Source of the DNA: Kaistia geumhonensis
GTDB lineage: Bacteria > Pseudomonadota > Alphaproteobacteria > Rhizobiales > Kaistiaceae
Assembly (NCBI RefSeq): GCF_030815145.1
Contig: NZ_JAUSWJ010000001.1
Location: 1,240,001 to 1,304,000, forward strand
Direction: 5' to 3'
DNA length: 64,000 nt
Every line of letters starts with the position of its first letter. The stretch's first letter is position 1. The notes under the pieces are model-generated. The model was not told where the DNA came from, ran no database searches, and worked only from the letters and a program-made list of their open reading frames with translations. Below are positions 26,091 to 34,986 of this stretch, piece after piece. A program made the position numbers and the translations under genes.

Positions 26091-28472
26091 ATGGCCTGGC
26101 CGATCTTTGCGCGCCGGCGTGGCAAGGGGAGGCTCGCCCCGCTGGAGCCGGGCGCGTCGGAGAAGCCGGCCGGCGAGATCGTCCGCTCGCTGCGGGGCAG
26201 CGATGCGCCCTCTGCCCTGCCCGCTCCGCCACAATCGCAGCCGACGGCCGAACGCCCGGCGTCCGGCCAGCCGATGCTCGGGCGCCGCGGCGGTCTGAGG
26301 CTGATCGAGATCGACGCGCTCATCGATTCGGGCGTCTACAATCTCTGGCGCGACGTCTCCGAGGCGGCCGAAGCCGCGTCCCGCTTCATGCGTCGCTTCC
26401 GCGTCAGCGGGCTTCTCCGCGTTCCGGTCGAGCTGCTCGGCGACGGACTGACGCTCGGTGCCGGAGCCGGCGTCGTGCTCCTGACCCTCGCGCTGCCGGC
26501 CTTCGATGCGACGCGGGGCGACTGGATGGCCCAGCAGGACTACTCCGTCACCTTTCTCGACCGCTACGGCACCGAGATCGGCAAGCGCGGTGTACGCCAT
26601 TCCGATGCCGTCGCGCTCGAGCAGATGCCGGACAGCCTCATCAAGGCGACGCTCGCCACCGAGGACCGCCGGTTCTATTCGCATTTCGGCATCGACATCG
26701 TCGGCACCTCGCGCGCGCTGTTCGAAAACCTGCGCTCCGACGACGTCGTCCAGGGCGGCTCGTCGATCACCCAGCAGCTCGCGAAGAACCTCTTCCTCTC
26801 CAACGAGCGAACCTTCGATCGCAAGATCAAGGAGGCCTTTCTCGCGATCTGGCTGGAGGCGAACCTCTCCAAGCACGATATCCTGCAGCTCTATCTGGAT
26901 CGCGCCTATATGGGCGGCGGTACTTTCGGCGCCGCCGCGGCGGCCGAGTTCTATTTCGGCAAGAAGGTCACCGACCTCGACCTCGCCGAATCCGCGATGC
27001 TGGCCGGCCTCTACAAGGCGCCGGCCCGCTATGCGCCGCATGTGAACCTGCCCGCTGCCCGCGCCCGCGCCAACCAGGTGCTGACCAACATGGTGGATGC
27101 CGGCTTCATGACGGAGGGGCAGGTGCTGGCCGCCCGCCGCGTCCCCGCCGACGTCGTGCGCAAGGATGCCGGCGAGGCGCCGGACTTCTTCCTCGACTGG
27201 GCCTTCGAGGAGGTGAAGCGGCAGGTGCCGGACGGTGATCGCAGCCTCATCGTGCGCAGCACGGTCGATCCCGGACTGGAGCGCGTGGTCGACGACGCGG
27301 TCGAGAGCACGCTGCGCGAGTCCGGCGAGCGCTACCGCGTTTCGCAGGCGGCGATGGTCGTGGCCGAGCCGGACGGCGCCGTCAGGGCCATGGCAGGCGG
27401 GCGTGACTATGGCGAGAGCCAGTTCAACCGCGCCACCGGTGCCCTTCGCCAGCCGGGATCTTCCTTCAAGCCCTTTGTCTATGCCGCCGCCGTCCGGGAC
27501 GGCTACACGCCGGAGACGATCGTCAAGGACGCCCCGATTTCGATCGGCAACTGGTCGCCCAAGAATTACGGCGGCCGCTTCATGGGCAACATCTCGCTGA
27601 CGACGGCGCTCATCCACTCGCTCAACACCGTCGCGGTGCGCCTCGCCGGCGCGGTCGGCCGCGACACCATCATCGAGCTCGCCCATCGCATGGGCATCAC
27701 CACGAAGATCCTCAACACCAAGTCGCTGCCGCTCGGCGCCACCGAGGTCACGGTGCTGGACATGACCGGGGCCTATGCGGTCTTCGCCAATGGCGGCTTC
27801 CGGGCGCGGCCCTATGCCTTCACGCAGATCGTCAACAGCGCGGGCGACCTCGTCTACGATCGCAAGCGCGACGCATCGCCCCCTGAGCGGGTGCTTGATG
27901 CCGACACGGTCGCCAAGATGAACTTCATGCTCTCGCAGGTGCCCGAGCGCGGCACGGGGCGCGCCGCCAAGCTGCAGGGCATCAAGACCGCCGGCAAGAC
28001 CGGAACGACCAATGCCTATCGCGACGCCTGGTTCGTGGGCTTCACCGGCAACTATGTCGGCGGCGTCTGGTTCGGCAACGACGACTTCACCTCGACGAAC
28101 AAGGTGACCGGCGGGTCGCTGCCGGCGCAGACCTGGAACAAGGTGATGACAGCCGCGCACAACGGCGTCGCATTGAAGCCGATCCCCTATCTCGACGCCT
28201 CGCCGCAGGATGGCGAGCGCCCGGCCGCCGGCATCGCCGCGACGGGCGGCGAGAGCGACGCGCCGCTGGTCATGTCGGCGGCGACGACCGCGCGGCTGGT
28301 CATGTCGGCGGCGACGACCGCGCGGCTGGTCGAGATCGACCGCCTGTTCCAGGAAGCCGCCGCCCCCGCCGCGAGCCGGCGGACCGATCGGGGCCCCGCC
28401 CGGCCGATGCGCCAGACCGGCCTCGCCGACCTCACGCCAGCCACCGGTCGCCTCGTCTCGGTCGGCCGCTGA
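26091..28472 (+). CDS. Class A penicillin-binding protein (PBP1A-like transglycosylase/transpeptidase)
   Basis: A bifunctional peptidoglycan synthase of 793 residues from ATG 26091; a TTG at 26019 would add 24. A ~115-residue cytosolic part precedes one TM helix ([18 protein letters not shown]). The GT51 domain has [15 protein letters not shown] (catalytic Glu near 191) and [12 protein letters not shown] (near 223). The transpeptidase has PGSSFKPF (Ser near 457), SLN (near 510) and AGKTGTT (near 635). The C-terminal tail contains a perfect 10-residue tandem duplication. It acts in the periplasm in cell-wall polymerisation and cross-linking. Confidence 0.94.
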   Translation: MAWPIFARRRGKGRLAPLEPGASEKPAGEIVRSLRGSDAPSALPAPPQSQPTAERPASGQPMLGRRGGLRLIEIDALIDSGVYNLWRDVSEAAEAASRFMRRFRVSGLLRVPVELLGDGLTLGAGAGVVLLTLALPAFDATRGDWMAQQDYSVTFLDRYGTEIGKRGVRHSDAVALEQMPDSLIKATLATEDRRFYSHFGIDIVGTSRALFENLRSDDVVQGGSSITQQLAKNLFLSNERTFDRKIKEAFLAIWLEANLSKHDILQLYLDRAYMGGGTFGAAAAAEFYFGKKVTDLDLAESAMLAGLYKAPARYAPHVNLPAARARANQVLTNMVDAGFMTEGQVLAARRVPADVVRKDAGEAPDFFLDWAFEEVKRQVPDGDRSLIVRSTVDPGLERVVDDAVESTLRESGERYRVSQAAMVVAEPDGAVRAMAGGRDYGESQFNRATGALRQPGSSFKPFVYAAAVRDGYTPETIVKDAPISIGNWSPKNYGGRFMGNISLTTALIHSLNTVAVRLAGAVGRDTIIELAHRMGITTKILNTKSLPLGATEVTVLDMTGAYAVFANGGFRARPYAFTQIVNSAGDLVYDRKRDASPPERVLDADTVAKMNFMLSQVPERGTGRAAKLQGIKTAGKTGTTNAYRDAWFVGFTGNYVGGVWFGNDDFTSTNKVTGGSLPAQTWNKVMTAAHNGVALKPIPYLDASPQDGERPAAGIAATGGESDAPLVMSAATTARLVMSAATTARLVEIDRLFQEAAAPAASRRTDRGPARPMRQTGLADLTPATGRLVSVGR
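28266..28325 (+). repeat. Perfect 30-bp tandem duplication inside the PBP gene
   Basis: Two identical 30-bp units (28266-28295 and 28296-28325), each encoding [10 protein letters not shown], followed by the first five bases of a third. The reading frame is preserved. It sits in the variable C-terminal tail, after the transpeptidase domain. Confidence 0.95.
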
Positions 28473-28561
28473 ATCCACGCCGCCCCGACCGTTCGCTCGC
28501 CTCTTGAGCCTTTCACGGCGGCGGTCTATCCCGATCCCAACCTTCCCCCGGAGATGCAGAC

Positions 28562-29692
28562 GTGACCGAACCTTTCGAACGCTTCGCGCCCGAGGCCCTC
28601 GCCGCTCGCCTGGATCCGGTCGTCGATGCCGCCATCGCCGAAGGGAGGATCGTCGGCGCCGTGCTGCTCGTCGCCCATGACGGCGTGCCGGTCTTCACGC
28701 GCGCCGCCGGCCATGCGGACCGCGAGGCCGGGGTCCCGACGCAGACGGACACGGTGTTCCGCCTCGCCTCGGTGACGAAGCCGATGGTGGCGGCGACCGC
28801 GCTGGCGCTGGTCGAGGACGGCATCCTGTCGCTCGACGATCCGGTGACCCGTTTCCTGCCCGCGTTCCGTCCGGCGCTCGCCGATGGCAGCGTTCCGGTC
28901 ATCACCGTCCGCCATCTGCTGACGCATACCGCCGGCCTTCGCTACGGCTATGACGCATCGGCCGGCATCTGCGAGGGCCTCGCGGGGCCGCGGCTCGCCA
29001 TGGCCGAAAACCTCGCGCGCATCGCCGCACAGCCCCTCGCCTTCGCGCCGGGCTCGGCCTTCCTCTATTCCGTCGCCATCGACGTGCTCGGCGGCCTCCT
29101 GGAGCAGGCGGCCGGCGCGAGCCTGCCCGAGCTCGTCGCCCGGAAGGTCACGGGGCCGCTCGGCCTTTCCGACACCGAGTTCCATCCCTCGAATCCCGAC
29201 CGCCTCGCCACCGCCTATGCCGACGGCGCGCCGCGGGCGGTGCCGATGAGCGATCCCTGCACCGTGATGGGCACCGAGGGCGGGGTGACCTTCTCGCCGG
29301 GCCGTGCCTTCGACCGCGAGGCCTTCCCCTCCGGCGGCGCCGGCATGGTCGGAACGGCGCCCGATTTCCTGCGCTTTCTCGAGGCGGTGCGCCGCGGCGG
29401 CGCGCCGATCCTGTCACCGGAGAGCGTCGATCTTCTCGGCAGCAACGCCATCGGCTCCCTCTACACCGGCGTCGAAGGGCGCGGCTTCAGCCTCGGCTGG
29501 TCGATCCATCACACGCCCGCGGCGAGCGGGGCTCCCTATGGCCCCGGCAGCTGGCAGTGGGGCGGCGTCTACGGCCATTCCTGGTTCGTCGATCCCGCCA
29601 ACCGCCTCTCCGTCGTCTCCTTCACCAATACCGCGCTGGCCGGTGTCGGAGGGGCCTATCCCGACGCCGTCCGCGATGCGGTCTATGGCTGA
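28562..29692 (+). CDS. Serine hydrolase of the beta-lactamase/transpeptidase-like family
   Basis: A 376-residue protein with GTG start at 28562. The class C beta-lactamase-like motifs are FRLASVTKPMVAATALALVE (SxxK, Ser70 and Lys73) and SAFLYSVAIDVLGGLLE (Tyr near 169, in the YxN-like position but with Val instead of Asn). A late WQWGGVYGHSWFVDPAN segment is at the HxG/KTG-equivalent position. No signal peptide, so it is probably cytosolic. The pattern is that of EstB-like esterases and D-aminopeptidase-like enzymes; the substrate cannot be told. It follows the PBP gene by 89 bp. Confidence 0.9.
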   Translation: MTEPFERFAPEALAARLDPVVDAAIAEGRIVGAVLLVAHDGVPVFTRAAGHADREAGVPTQTDTVFRLASVTKPMVAATALALVEDGILSLDDPVTRFLPAFRPALADGSVPVITVRHLLTHTAGLRYGYDASAGICEGLAGPRLAMAENLARIAAQPLAFAPGSAFLYSVAIDVLGGLLEQAAGASLPELVARKVTGPLGLSDTEFHPSNPDRLATAYADGAPRAVPMSDPCTVMGTEGGVTFSPGRAFDREAFPSGGAGMVGTAPDFLRFLEAVRRGGAPILSPESVDLLGSNAIGSLYTGVEGRGFSLGWSIHHTPAASGAPYGPGSWQWGGVYGHSWFVDPANRLSVVSFTNTALAGVGGAYPDAVRDAVYG

Positions 29693-29808
29693 GAGGATCC
29701 GGACACGGGCGGCGCGAGTCGATCGCTGACCGGGCGGATCGTTCGGGATCGCATCTTGGCGAAGCATCGGCGCCGCCGGTATCCTCAGCCGTCCGCCAGG
29801 GGAAACGC

Positions 29809-30378
29809 GTGCGTCTTCTCGCCCATCTTCTCGTCGCGATCGCTGTCGCCCTCGCGACGGGCTTCGGCACGGCCTGGTGGATGCTGTCGGCGGGTCCGCC
29901 CTTCGGGGCCGTGCATCGCGGCGCCTGGGTGACGTGGCCGGAAGCCGGACGCGGCGAGGCCGATCCCTATTTCCGCGCCGTGCTGGCCCGGCGGGGTGTC
30001 GCGCCTCTCGGCTCGGGAGAGGGACTGACCTTCGTCGCGGCGCAGGACGATGCCGGCGCGGTGCTCGACGGCGGCTGCACCTACCGCATCGAGGGGACGG
30101 CGCCGCCCGCCCGGCTCTGGACGCTGACGGCGAGCGACACCGACGGACGGAGCTTCGTCAATCCCGCGGGCCGCGTCGGCTTTCATTCGCGCGAGATCCT
30201 GAGGCGCGAAGACGGCAGCTTCGTCATCACCCTCGCGCGGAACGTGCAGCCCGGGAACTGGCTTCCCGCCGGCGGCGGTCCGATCCTGCTGACGCTGCGC
30301 CTCTACGACACGCCCCTTTCCGAGAGCGGCGTCGAGGATGCGATCCTGCCGGCTTTGACCAGGGTGAGCTGTCCATGA
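29809..30378 (+). CDS. DUF1214 membrane-anchored protein
   Basis: A 189-residue protein starting with GTG at 29809 after AGGGGA. One N-terminal TM helix (LLAHLLVAIAVALATGFGTA) is followed by a periplasmic DUF1214 domain: YRIEGTAPPARLWTLTASD, FHSREILRREDGSFVITLAR and QPGNWLPAGGGPILLTLRLY. It overlaps the next gene as ATGA. The pair forms a split version of the fused DUF1254/DUF1214 proteins, of which a broken copy lies at 20705-22234. Function unknown. Confidence 0.88.
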   Translation: MRLLAHLLVAIAVALATGFGTAWWMLSAGPPFGAVHRGAWVTWPEAGRGEADPYFRAVLARRGVAPLGSGEGLTFVAAQDDAGAVLDGGCTYRIEGTAPPARLWTLTASDTDGRSFVNPAGRVGFHSREILRREDGSFVITLARNVQPGNWLPAGGGPILLTLRLYDTPLSESGVEDAILPALTRVSCP

Positions 30379-30914
30379 AACGGCTGGCGCTCTATCTCAT
30401 CGGCGGGCTGCTGCTCGGCGGCATCATCCATATCGCGGTGGTGCTCCTCGTCCCGCACTTCGCCACGCGCGATGCCTATGGCGCGCTCGCCCGCCTCGGC
30501 CCGGACGATGTCTTCCACGCGGTTCCCGCTGAGGGCGGCGATACGCCGATCGCCGGCCTCGACCCGCGTATGGCCTATGTCGCCTGCCGCTTTTCCCTCG
30601 CCGACCGGCCGCTCCATATCTTTGCGCCGATGACCGAGGACTTCTGGTCGGCCGCCGTGTTCGACGATCGCGGCAACAATCTCTACAGCCTGAATGACCG
30701 GACTGCGGGCCGCCGGGACCTCGATCTCGTCGTCGCGACACCGCTGCAGGTGCTCCGGCTGCGCGAGAACCCGCAACCAGCCCTGGACAACGCGATCGTG
30801 GTCGAACTTCCCATGACCGCCGGCTTCGTCATGCTCCGCGCCTTCGTCGGTGATCCGACGCTGGAGCCCCCGGTCAGCAAGGCGCTCGCCGAGGCCGACT
30901 GCACGGCAGGCTGA
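30375..30914 (+). CDS. DUF1254 membrane-anchored protein
   Basis: A 179-residue protein overlapping the DUF1214 gene by four bases. It has one N-terminal TM helix (LALYLIGGLLLGGIIHIAVV) and a DUF1254-type domain: DPRMAYVACRFSLADRPLHI, then FWSAAVFDDRGNNLYSLNDR and VVATPLQVLRLRENPQ. The two-gene arrangement is common in Hyphomicrobiales. It is the last gene before the long porin upstream region. Confidence 0.88.
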   Translation: MKRLALYLIGGLLLGGIIHIAVVLLVPHFATRDAYGALARLGPDDVFHAVPAEGGDTPIAGLDPRMAYVACRFSLADRPLHIFAPMTEDFWSAAVFDDRGNNLYSLNDRTAGRRDLDLVVATPLQVLRLRENPQPALDNAIVVELPMTAGFVMLRAFVGDPTLEPPVSKALAEADCTAG

Positions 30915-31401
30915 CGTCACCCTCCCAGTTCATCGAACCGGTCGGCCGCGGCGCTTACACGCCCGCGCGCCCATTTCGCCGACGCGCCGATTCGCGTGGA
31001 TCGAGCCGGACAAGGGTGCGATCGGACCGCTTAGTTCTGGCTCAGCAACATTTCGCAACAATTGGCAACTTAAAGCAACATTGGGACTTCTTGCGCACCG
31101 TTCATTGCCGAACAATAATTCAACGACTGTTCACGGTCAATTGATTGCAGAATGGCAAGTCGTTGATTTCCAATATCATTTCGCTTCCCTTACTATCTGT
31201 TCTAACAACGTCTGTCGCTTTTTTGTGACGCCCCGCCTCGATTCCGCTGCGGATCGGAACCTTACTATTCACGGTGATGCCGGGCGGGAGTTAGCTTGGG
31301 TTCAGCAGGTGACGAGCCTGCTCTGACGGCCAGTATGTCAGCGGCTCTGACGCTCACGGGCGGGGGAGAGGCAGACGGCCCAATCTAACTGGAGAACGAC
31401 T
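30915..31401. promoter_or_regulatory. Long AT-rich upstream region of the porin gene
   Basis: No gene seen. Bases 31030-31230 are strikingly AT-rich for this genome and hold the phased GCAACA array. A CTGGAG ribosome site sits 7 bases before the porin ATG. A small hairpin GCAGG-TGACGAG-CCTGC lies near 31305-31321. The long leader fits a highly expressed, regulated porin. Confidence 0.55.
31045..31080 (+). promoter_or_regulatory. Four GCAACA-type repeats spaced exactly 10 bp
   Basis: GCAACA at 31045, GCAACA at 31055, GCAACT at 31065 and GCAACA at 31075, separated by the AT-rich spacers TTTC, ATTG and TAAA. The array is about 320-355 bp upstream of the porin ATG. One-turn phasing puts all copies on one face of the helix, as in binding sites for cooperative regulators. 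Confidence 0.6.
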
Positions 31402-32667
31402 ATGAATCTGAAGACTCTTCTCCTTGGCTCTGCCGCCGCCATGCTCGTGGCCGGCAGCGCCCAGGCTGCGGATCTGACGGTCGCCGAGCCGGTCGACTAC
31501 GTGAAGGTCTGCGACGCCTTCGGTTCGGGCTTCTTCTACTCGCCCGGCACCGACACCTGCATCAAGGTCGGCGGCTATGTGAAGTTCGGCACCGCCTTCG
31601 GCGACACCGACTTCGGCACCTACAACAGCTACTACCCGACCTCGAACTGGTCGAACTTCTACACGGAAGCTTCGGTTCAGCTCACCGCGTCGTCGGTCAC
31701 CGAGTTCGGTAACCTGACGGGCTTCATCGACTACCGCGCCCAGACCGGCAACACCGGCAACTTCTCCTCGTCGGCTTCGCAGATCGTCAACTCCTCGACG
31801 AACTCCGCCTATGTCGACAGCGCGTGGCTGTCGATCGGGCCGATCAAGGCTGGTCGCTTCACCTCGCTGTTCGACTTCGGCCGCGGCTACACCGACACCG
31901 GCGCCTTCGGTTCGGACTCGACCGTCGACCACATCCAGGCGACCTATGCCGTCAACGGCTTCGGTCTCGCCCTGTCGATCGAAGACCAGCGTGACCGTGG
32001 CTCGGCTCCGGGCCTCGACGGCATCACCGACATCGACGGCGCCTATGCCTATGGCGGCCAGAGCAACATCCCGGACATCGTCGGTGCGGTCACCTACGCC
32101 TCGGGCATCTTCTCGGCCAAGTTCGCCGGCGCCTACGTGAACGCCGCCGTCGATCAGTCGGGCTCGGGCACGCTCCTCGACCCCTACAACTACGAGAAGA
32201 AGGACGGCTGGGCCGTCGGCGGCAGCCTCGAGTTCGCGCTCGACAGCTTCTCGCCGGGCGACAAGTTCTTCATCACCGGTGCCTATGGCGACAACGCCAA
32301 CTCCTACACCGGCATCGCGGGCGGCACCTCGGTCGCCGGCACGGCCGCCAATCTTGGCACGCTCTACTACGCGGCGATCGCCCCCGGCTCCAGCTGGTCG
32401 GCCCTTGCTTCGTACAAGCATGTCTGGACGCCGGCCGTCTGGTCGGCCGTCTCGGGCGGCTACGCTTCGTATGACGGCGATGGCACCGAGTATGGCAACT
32501 ACAACATCGACGCCTATCGCTTCGTCGCCTCGACCGGCTGGACGCCTGTCACGGGCCTCGACCTGATGCTCGACGGCCAGTACTCGCACCTCGACATCAC
32601 GGACAATGGCGACGACAACGACGGCGACGTCTGGTCGGTCAACCTCTGGATGAAGCGCTCCTGGTAA
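31402..32667 (+). CDS. Outer-membrane porin, Omp2b family
   Basis: A 421-residue beta-barrel porin. It starts MNLKTLLLGSAAAMLVAGSA, a signal peptide cut after AQA. The mature N-terminus ADLTVAEPVDYVKVCDAFG, then GFFYSPGTDTCIKVGGYVKF is the hallmark of the alphaproteobacterial porin family (PF02530), with its two conserved cysteines. Many alternating aromatic strands follow, and the last residues WMKRSW give the C-terminal aromatic signature for BAM insertion. It makes a trimeric diffusion pore. Codon use is strongly biased, as expected for an abundant protein. It is monocistronic, with its own terminator. Confidence 0.95.
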   Translation: MNLKTLLLGSAAAMLVAGSAQAADLTVAEPVDYVKVCDAFGSGFFYSPGTDTCIKVGGYVKFGTAFGDTDFGTYNSYYPTSNWSNFYTEASVQLTASSVTEFGNLTGFIDYRAQTGNTGNFSSSASQIVNSSTNSAYVDSAWLSIGPIKAGRFTSLFDFGRGYTDTGAFGSDSTVDHIQATYAVNGFGLALSIEDQRDRGSAPGLDGITDIDGAYAYGGQSNIPDIVGAVTYASGIFSAKFAGAYVNAAVDQSGSGTLLDPYNYEKKDGWAVGGSLEFALDSFSPGDKFFITGAYGDNANSYTGIAGGTSVAGTAANLGTLYYAAIAPGSSWSALASYKHVWTPAVWSAVSGGYASYDGDGTEYGNYNIDAYRFVASTGWTPVTGLDLMLDGQYSHLDITDNGDDNDGDVWSVNLWMKRSW

Positions 32668-32729
32668 TTACCGGTCCACGGTAACAACAATAATCCTGAC
32701 CTCCATCCCTTCACCCCGGGGATGACTTC

Positions 32730-32757
32730 GAGGCCCGTCGCAAGACGGGCCTCTTTT
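32730..32757 (+). terminator. Rho-independent terminator of the porin gene
   Basis: GAGGCCCGTC, loop GCAA, GACGGGCCTC, then TTTT. The 10-bp stem is perfect, closed by a GNRA-type loop and lies 62 bp after the porin stop. Confidence 0.93.
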
Positions 32758-32848
32758 CATTGCGGGGTAAGGCGGCATCTCGCGACGAGCGAAAGCGCCC
32801 GAGCGCTGTCGCAGCGCCGGACGCTTATTGCTCGACGTTCCGGGAAAT

Positions 32849-33091
32849 CTAGGGACGTGTCTTCGCGGGGGCGGACTTCGGCGCCGGCTGGGGGTCGGGG
32901 ATCCGCTCGATGCGGACGCCGGAGAAGATCACGATCTCGCCACGAGGCTCGCCACGGCGCAGTGGTCGCGGGCGGCGCCTCGCATCGCTCGAAAAGGCCA
33001 ACAGCGCTCCCATGCGGCCCTCCTTGCCGTATCCGCCGGCCGGACGCATGCCCGAGCCACGGCGGATGCCTTCGGCTCTTATGAAATTCAT
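32849..33091 (-). CDS. Small basic hypothetical protein with GEIVIFSGVRIER motif
   Basis: An 80-residue, arginine-rich protein; ATG 33091. The core RGEPRGEIVIFSGVRIERIP resembles a short conserved segment that I recall from small hypothetical proteins of Rhizobiales (an IxFFTGVRYER-like motif), which is why I keep it. The Pro/Lys-rich tail (DPQPAPKSAPAKTRP) is variable. There is no strong ribosome site, so the start is uncertain (an ATG at 33049 is an alternative). No function is known. Confidence 0.5.
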   Translation of the reverse strand: MNFIRAEGIRRGSGMRPAGGYGKEGRMGALLAFSSDARRRPRPLRRGEPRGEIVIFSGVRIERIPDPQPAPKSAPAKTRP

Positions 33092-33174
33092 TAAAACGCC
33101 CGCAAGGTTAACAGTCCGTCAATGCATTCCCGCGAGACTCCGCGTCGAGCCTTCGCTCCCGGTACCGCGTGATC

Positions 33175-34614
33175 ATGCATCCCTCATTTCCTTCGGATGG
33201 TCTCCTGGCCATGGCCGTGTCCAACCAGCAAAGCCGCGATGCCGCCCTGCTCCGGGCCACCACGGAGCTCTTCGTCCTTGAGGCGAACCACGATGCGGAC
33301 GCCATCCGCCGCTTCGAAGAGCTCGCGACGCATTTTCTCGCCCGCGTCCCGGCGGCCGACCGCGCCTTCGTGGCCGAGCGGCTGTCGCGGAGCGCCGATG
33401 CACCGGCCTCCGTGCTGCGCCTGCTCGGCAAGGATGTACCCGAGGTGGCGAGCCCCGTGCTCAAGCGCTCGCCGGCGCTCGGCGAGTTCGACCTTCTCAC
33501 CATCATCGCCGGAACCGGGGCGCCGCATCATCGCCTGATCGCGACGCGCGGCGACCTGTCGGCGCTCGTCGTCGGCGCCCTGCGGCTCACCGGCGATGCC
33601 GAGGTGATCGCCCGCCTTTCCGGCTATCCCGACGTCGTCACCGAGACGGACGACACGCCGGCCGAGCCCGTCGCTGCCGCCGATATGCTGGAACTCCCGG
33701 CCGAGCAACCCGCATTCCTCGCCCCGGCCGCCGAGGACGAGCCGGACCGGATCCTCGGATCGCACGAAGCCGTCCCCGCCGCCGCTGCCGAGGTGCCCGC
33801 GGACGAGGCGGCAACGGCGCAGTCCGCTCCCATCGCCCCCGATCCGACTTCAGAGGACGAGCCCGAGTTTCGCGATCCGGCGCCGGGCCCCGAAGCGATG
33901 GAGATTTTCGCCGCGGTGCGGGCGCTCGCGACCAGCTTCGAAGAGATCGCGGGCGATAAGGCCGGCCGGGCTTCGCGCCGGCATCTTGCCGATCCGCTGC
34001 CGGCCTCGGCCGGCGCCTTCCTCGATCTCGACCGTGCCGGCCGGCTCGCCGTCCTCAACCATCTCGCCGGGCGGCCCGCCAGCAGCCGAGGCGCCGGCAG
34101 CGTCCTCGACGCCGATCATGCCTTCCGCCTTGCGCTCGGCCGTGCGCGCCTCGCCTCGCTGGCCCGCCAGCGGCAGCGCGATGCTCTCATCCGCACGCTG
34201 GCCCAGGGCCTGCGCCTTGAGGAAGCGGATGTCACCGCCCTCCTCGATGATCCGTCCGGCGAACCGCTGGTCGTGCTCCTGCGCGGCATCGGGCTTTCGG
34301 AGAGCGAGGCGCAACAGGTTCTGATGTTCGCCAACCCCGTGATCGCGCAGGGCGTCGAGAGCTTCGATCGTCTGGCGCGCCTCCTCTCCGAGACGCCGGA
34401 AAGCGTCGCGGCGGACCTGCTGGCGCTGTGGCGGACCGGGGAGATGCCGCGGTCGAAGCCGATGGAGGGCGCGGCCTCCGGCCATCAGCCGGTCTTCGCG
34501 GATCTCGAGATCCGGCGCGGCATCCATTCGGGCGACGCCCGCTCCGCGCCTCTTTCCCCCTCCGGCCTGTCCGATCCGCCCGAGCGCAGCACCTTCGGCC
34601 TCCGCCGCGGCTGA
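33175..34614 (+). CDS. DUF2336 domain protein
   Basis: About 479 residues. The N-terminal DUF2336 part has SRDAALLRATTELFVLEANH and then helical repeats (HFLARVPAADRAFVAERLSR, LRLLGKDVPEVASPVLKRSP). A long acidic, Ala/Pro/Glu-rich linker (residues ~155-240) separates it from a second helical region that includes RRHLADPLPASAGAFLDLDR and QRQRDALIRTLAQGLRLEEA. The family is alphaproteobacterial and of unknown function; the architecture suggests a HEAT-like scaffold. Start codons GTG 33169, ATG 33175 and ATG 33211 are all possible; none has a strong ribosome site. Confidence 0.85.
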   Translation: MHPSFPSDGLLAMAVSNQQSRDAALLRATTELFVLEANHDADAIRRFEELATHFLARVPAADRAFVAERLSRSADAPASVLRLLGKDVPEVASPVLKRSPALGEFDLLTIIAGTGAPHHRLIATRGDLSALVVGALRLTGDAEVIARLSGYPDVVTETDDTPAEPVAAADMLELPAEQPAFLAPAAEDEPDRILGSHEAVPAAAAEVPADEAATAQSAPIAPDPTSEDEPEFRDPAPGPEAMEIFAAVRALATSFEEIAGDKAGRASRRHLADPLPASAGAFLDLDRAGRLAVLNHLAGRPASSRGAGSVLDADHAFRLALGRARLASLARQRQRDALIRTLAQGLRLEEADVTALLDDPSGEPLVVLLRGIGLSESEAQQVLMFANPVIAQGVESFDRLARLLSETPESVAADLLALWRTGEMPRSKPMEGAASGHQPVFADLEIRRGIHSGDARSAPLSPSGLSDPPERSTFGLRRG

Positions 34615-34617
34615 CGC

Positions 34618-34962
34618 TCAGGCCTCGACCACATTGAGGAAGGGCCGCGCCTGCTTGTCCTCGATCTCGACGACATAGAGATCGGGATCGAAGCGCTCCT
34701 CCGAGCCGAGACGGGTCAGAATCCTCTCGCGCGCGACGCCGGATTCGATCCGCGTGAAGAGGCGATCCGTCGGCCTGTCGCTGTCGAGGAAGGCGCTCTG
34801 CGGCGCTTGGCCGTAGAGATCGAAGCCGCCGTCGAGCCGATCGACCACCACGAAGATGGCGCCGGCCTCGGAAGCGCCGCGCCGCGTGACCGCGGCGAAG
34901 GCGCCGCCCACCATCGCGCGTCGCACCAGCGCCGACACGAAGAGCGCCGAGGTGACTCGCAT
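34618..34962 (-). CDS. DUF1491 family protein
   Basis: A 114-residue protein starting MRVTSALFVSALVRRAMVGG and containing GAIFVVVDRLDGGFDLYGQA and RIESGVARERILTRLGSEER, the standard DUF1491 sequence. The family is small, alphaproteobacterial and uncharacterised. It ends 3 bp from the stop of the convergent DUF2336 gene and lies just downstream of the peptidoglycan-binding gene on the same strand. Confidence 0.92.
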   Translation of the reverse strand: MRVTSALFVSALVRRAMVGGAFAAVTRRGASEAGAIFVVVDRLDGGFDLYGQAPQSAFLDSDRPTDRLFTRIESGVARERILTRLGSEERFDPDLYVVEIEDKQARPFLNVVEA

Positions 34963-34986
34963 GTCCTGATTCCGTTCTGGTCGTGA

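Noticed and set aside
25998-28478. Very long antisense open frame opposite the PBP gene
   Set aside because: Arg/Gly/Asp-rich shadow typical of GC-rich DNA; the plus strand has all PBP motifs.
30850-31326. Plus-strand frame across the porin upstream region
   Set aside because: Composition shifts abruptly along it and it overlaps the DUF1254 gene end; AT-rich regulatory DNA is the simpler reading.
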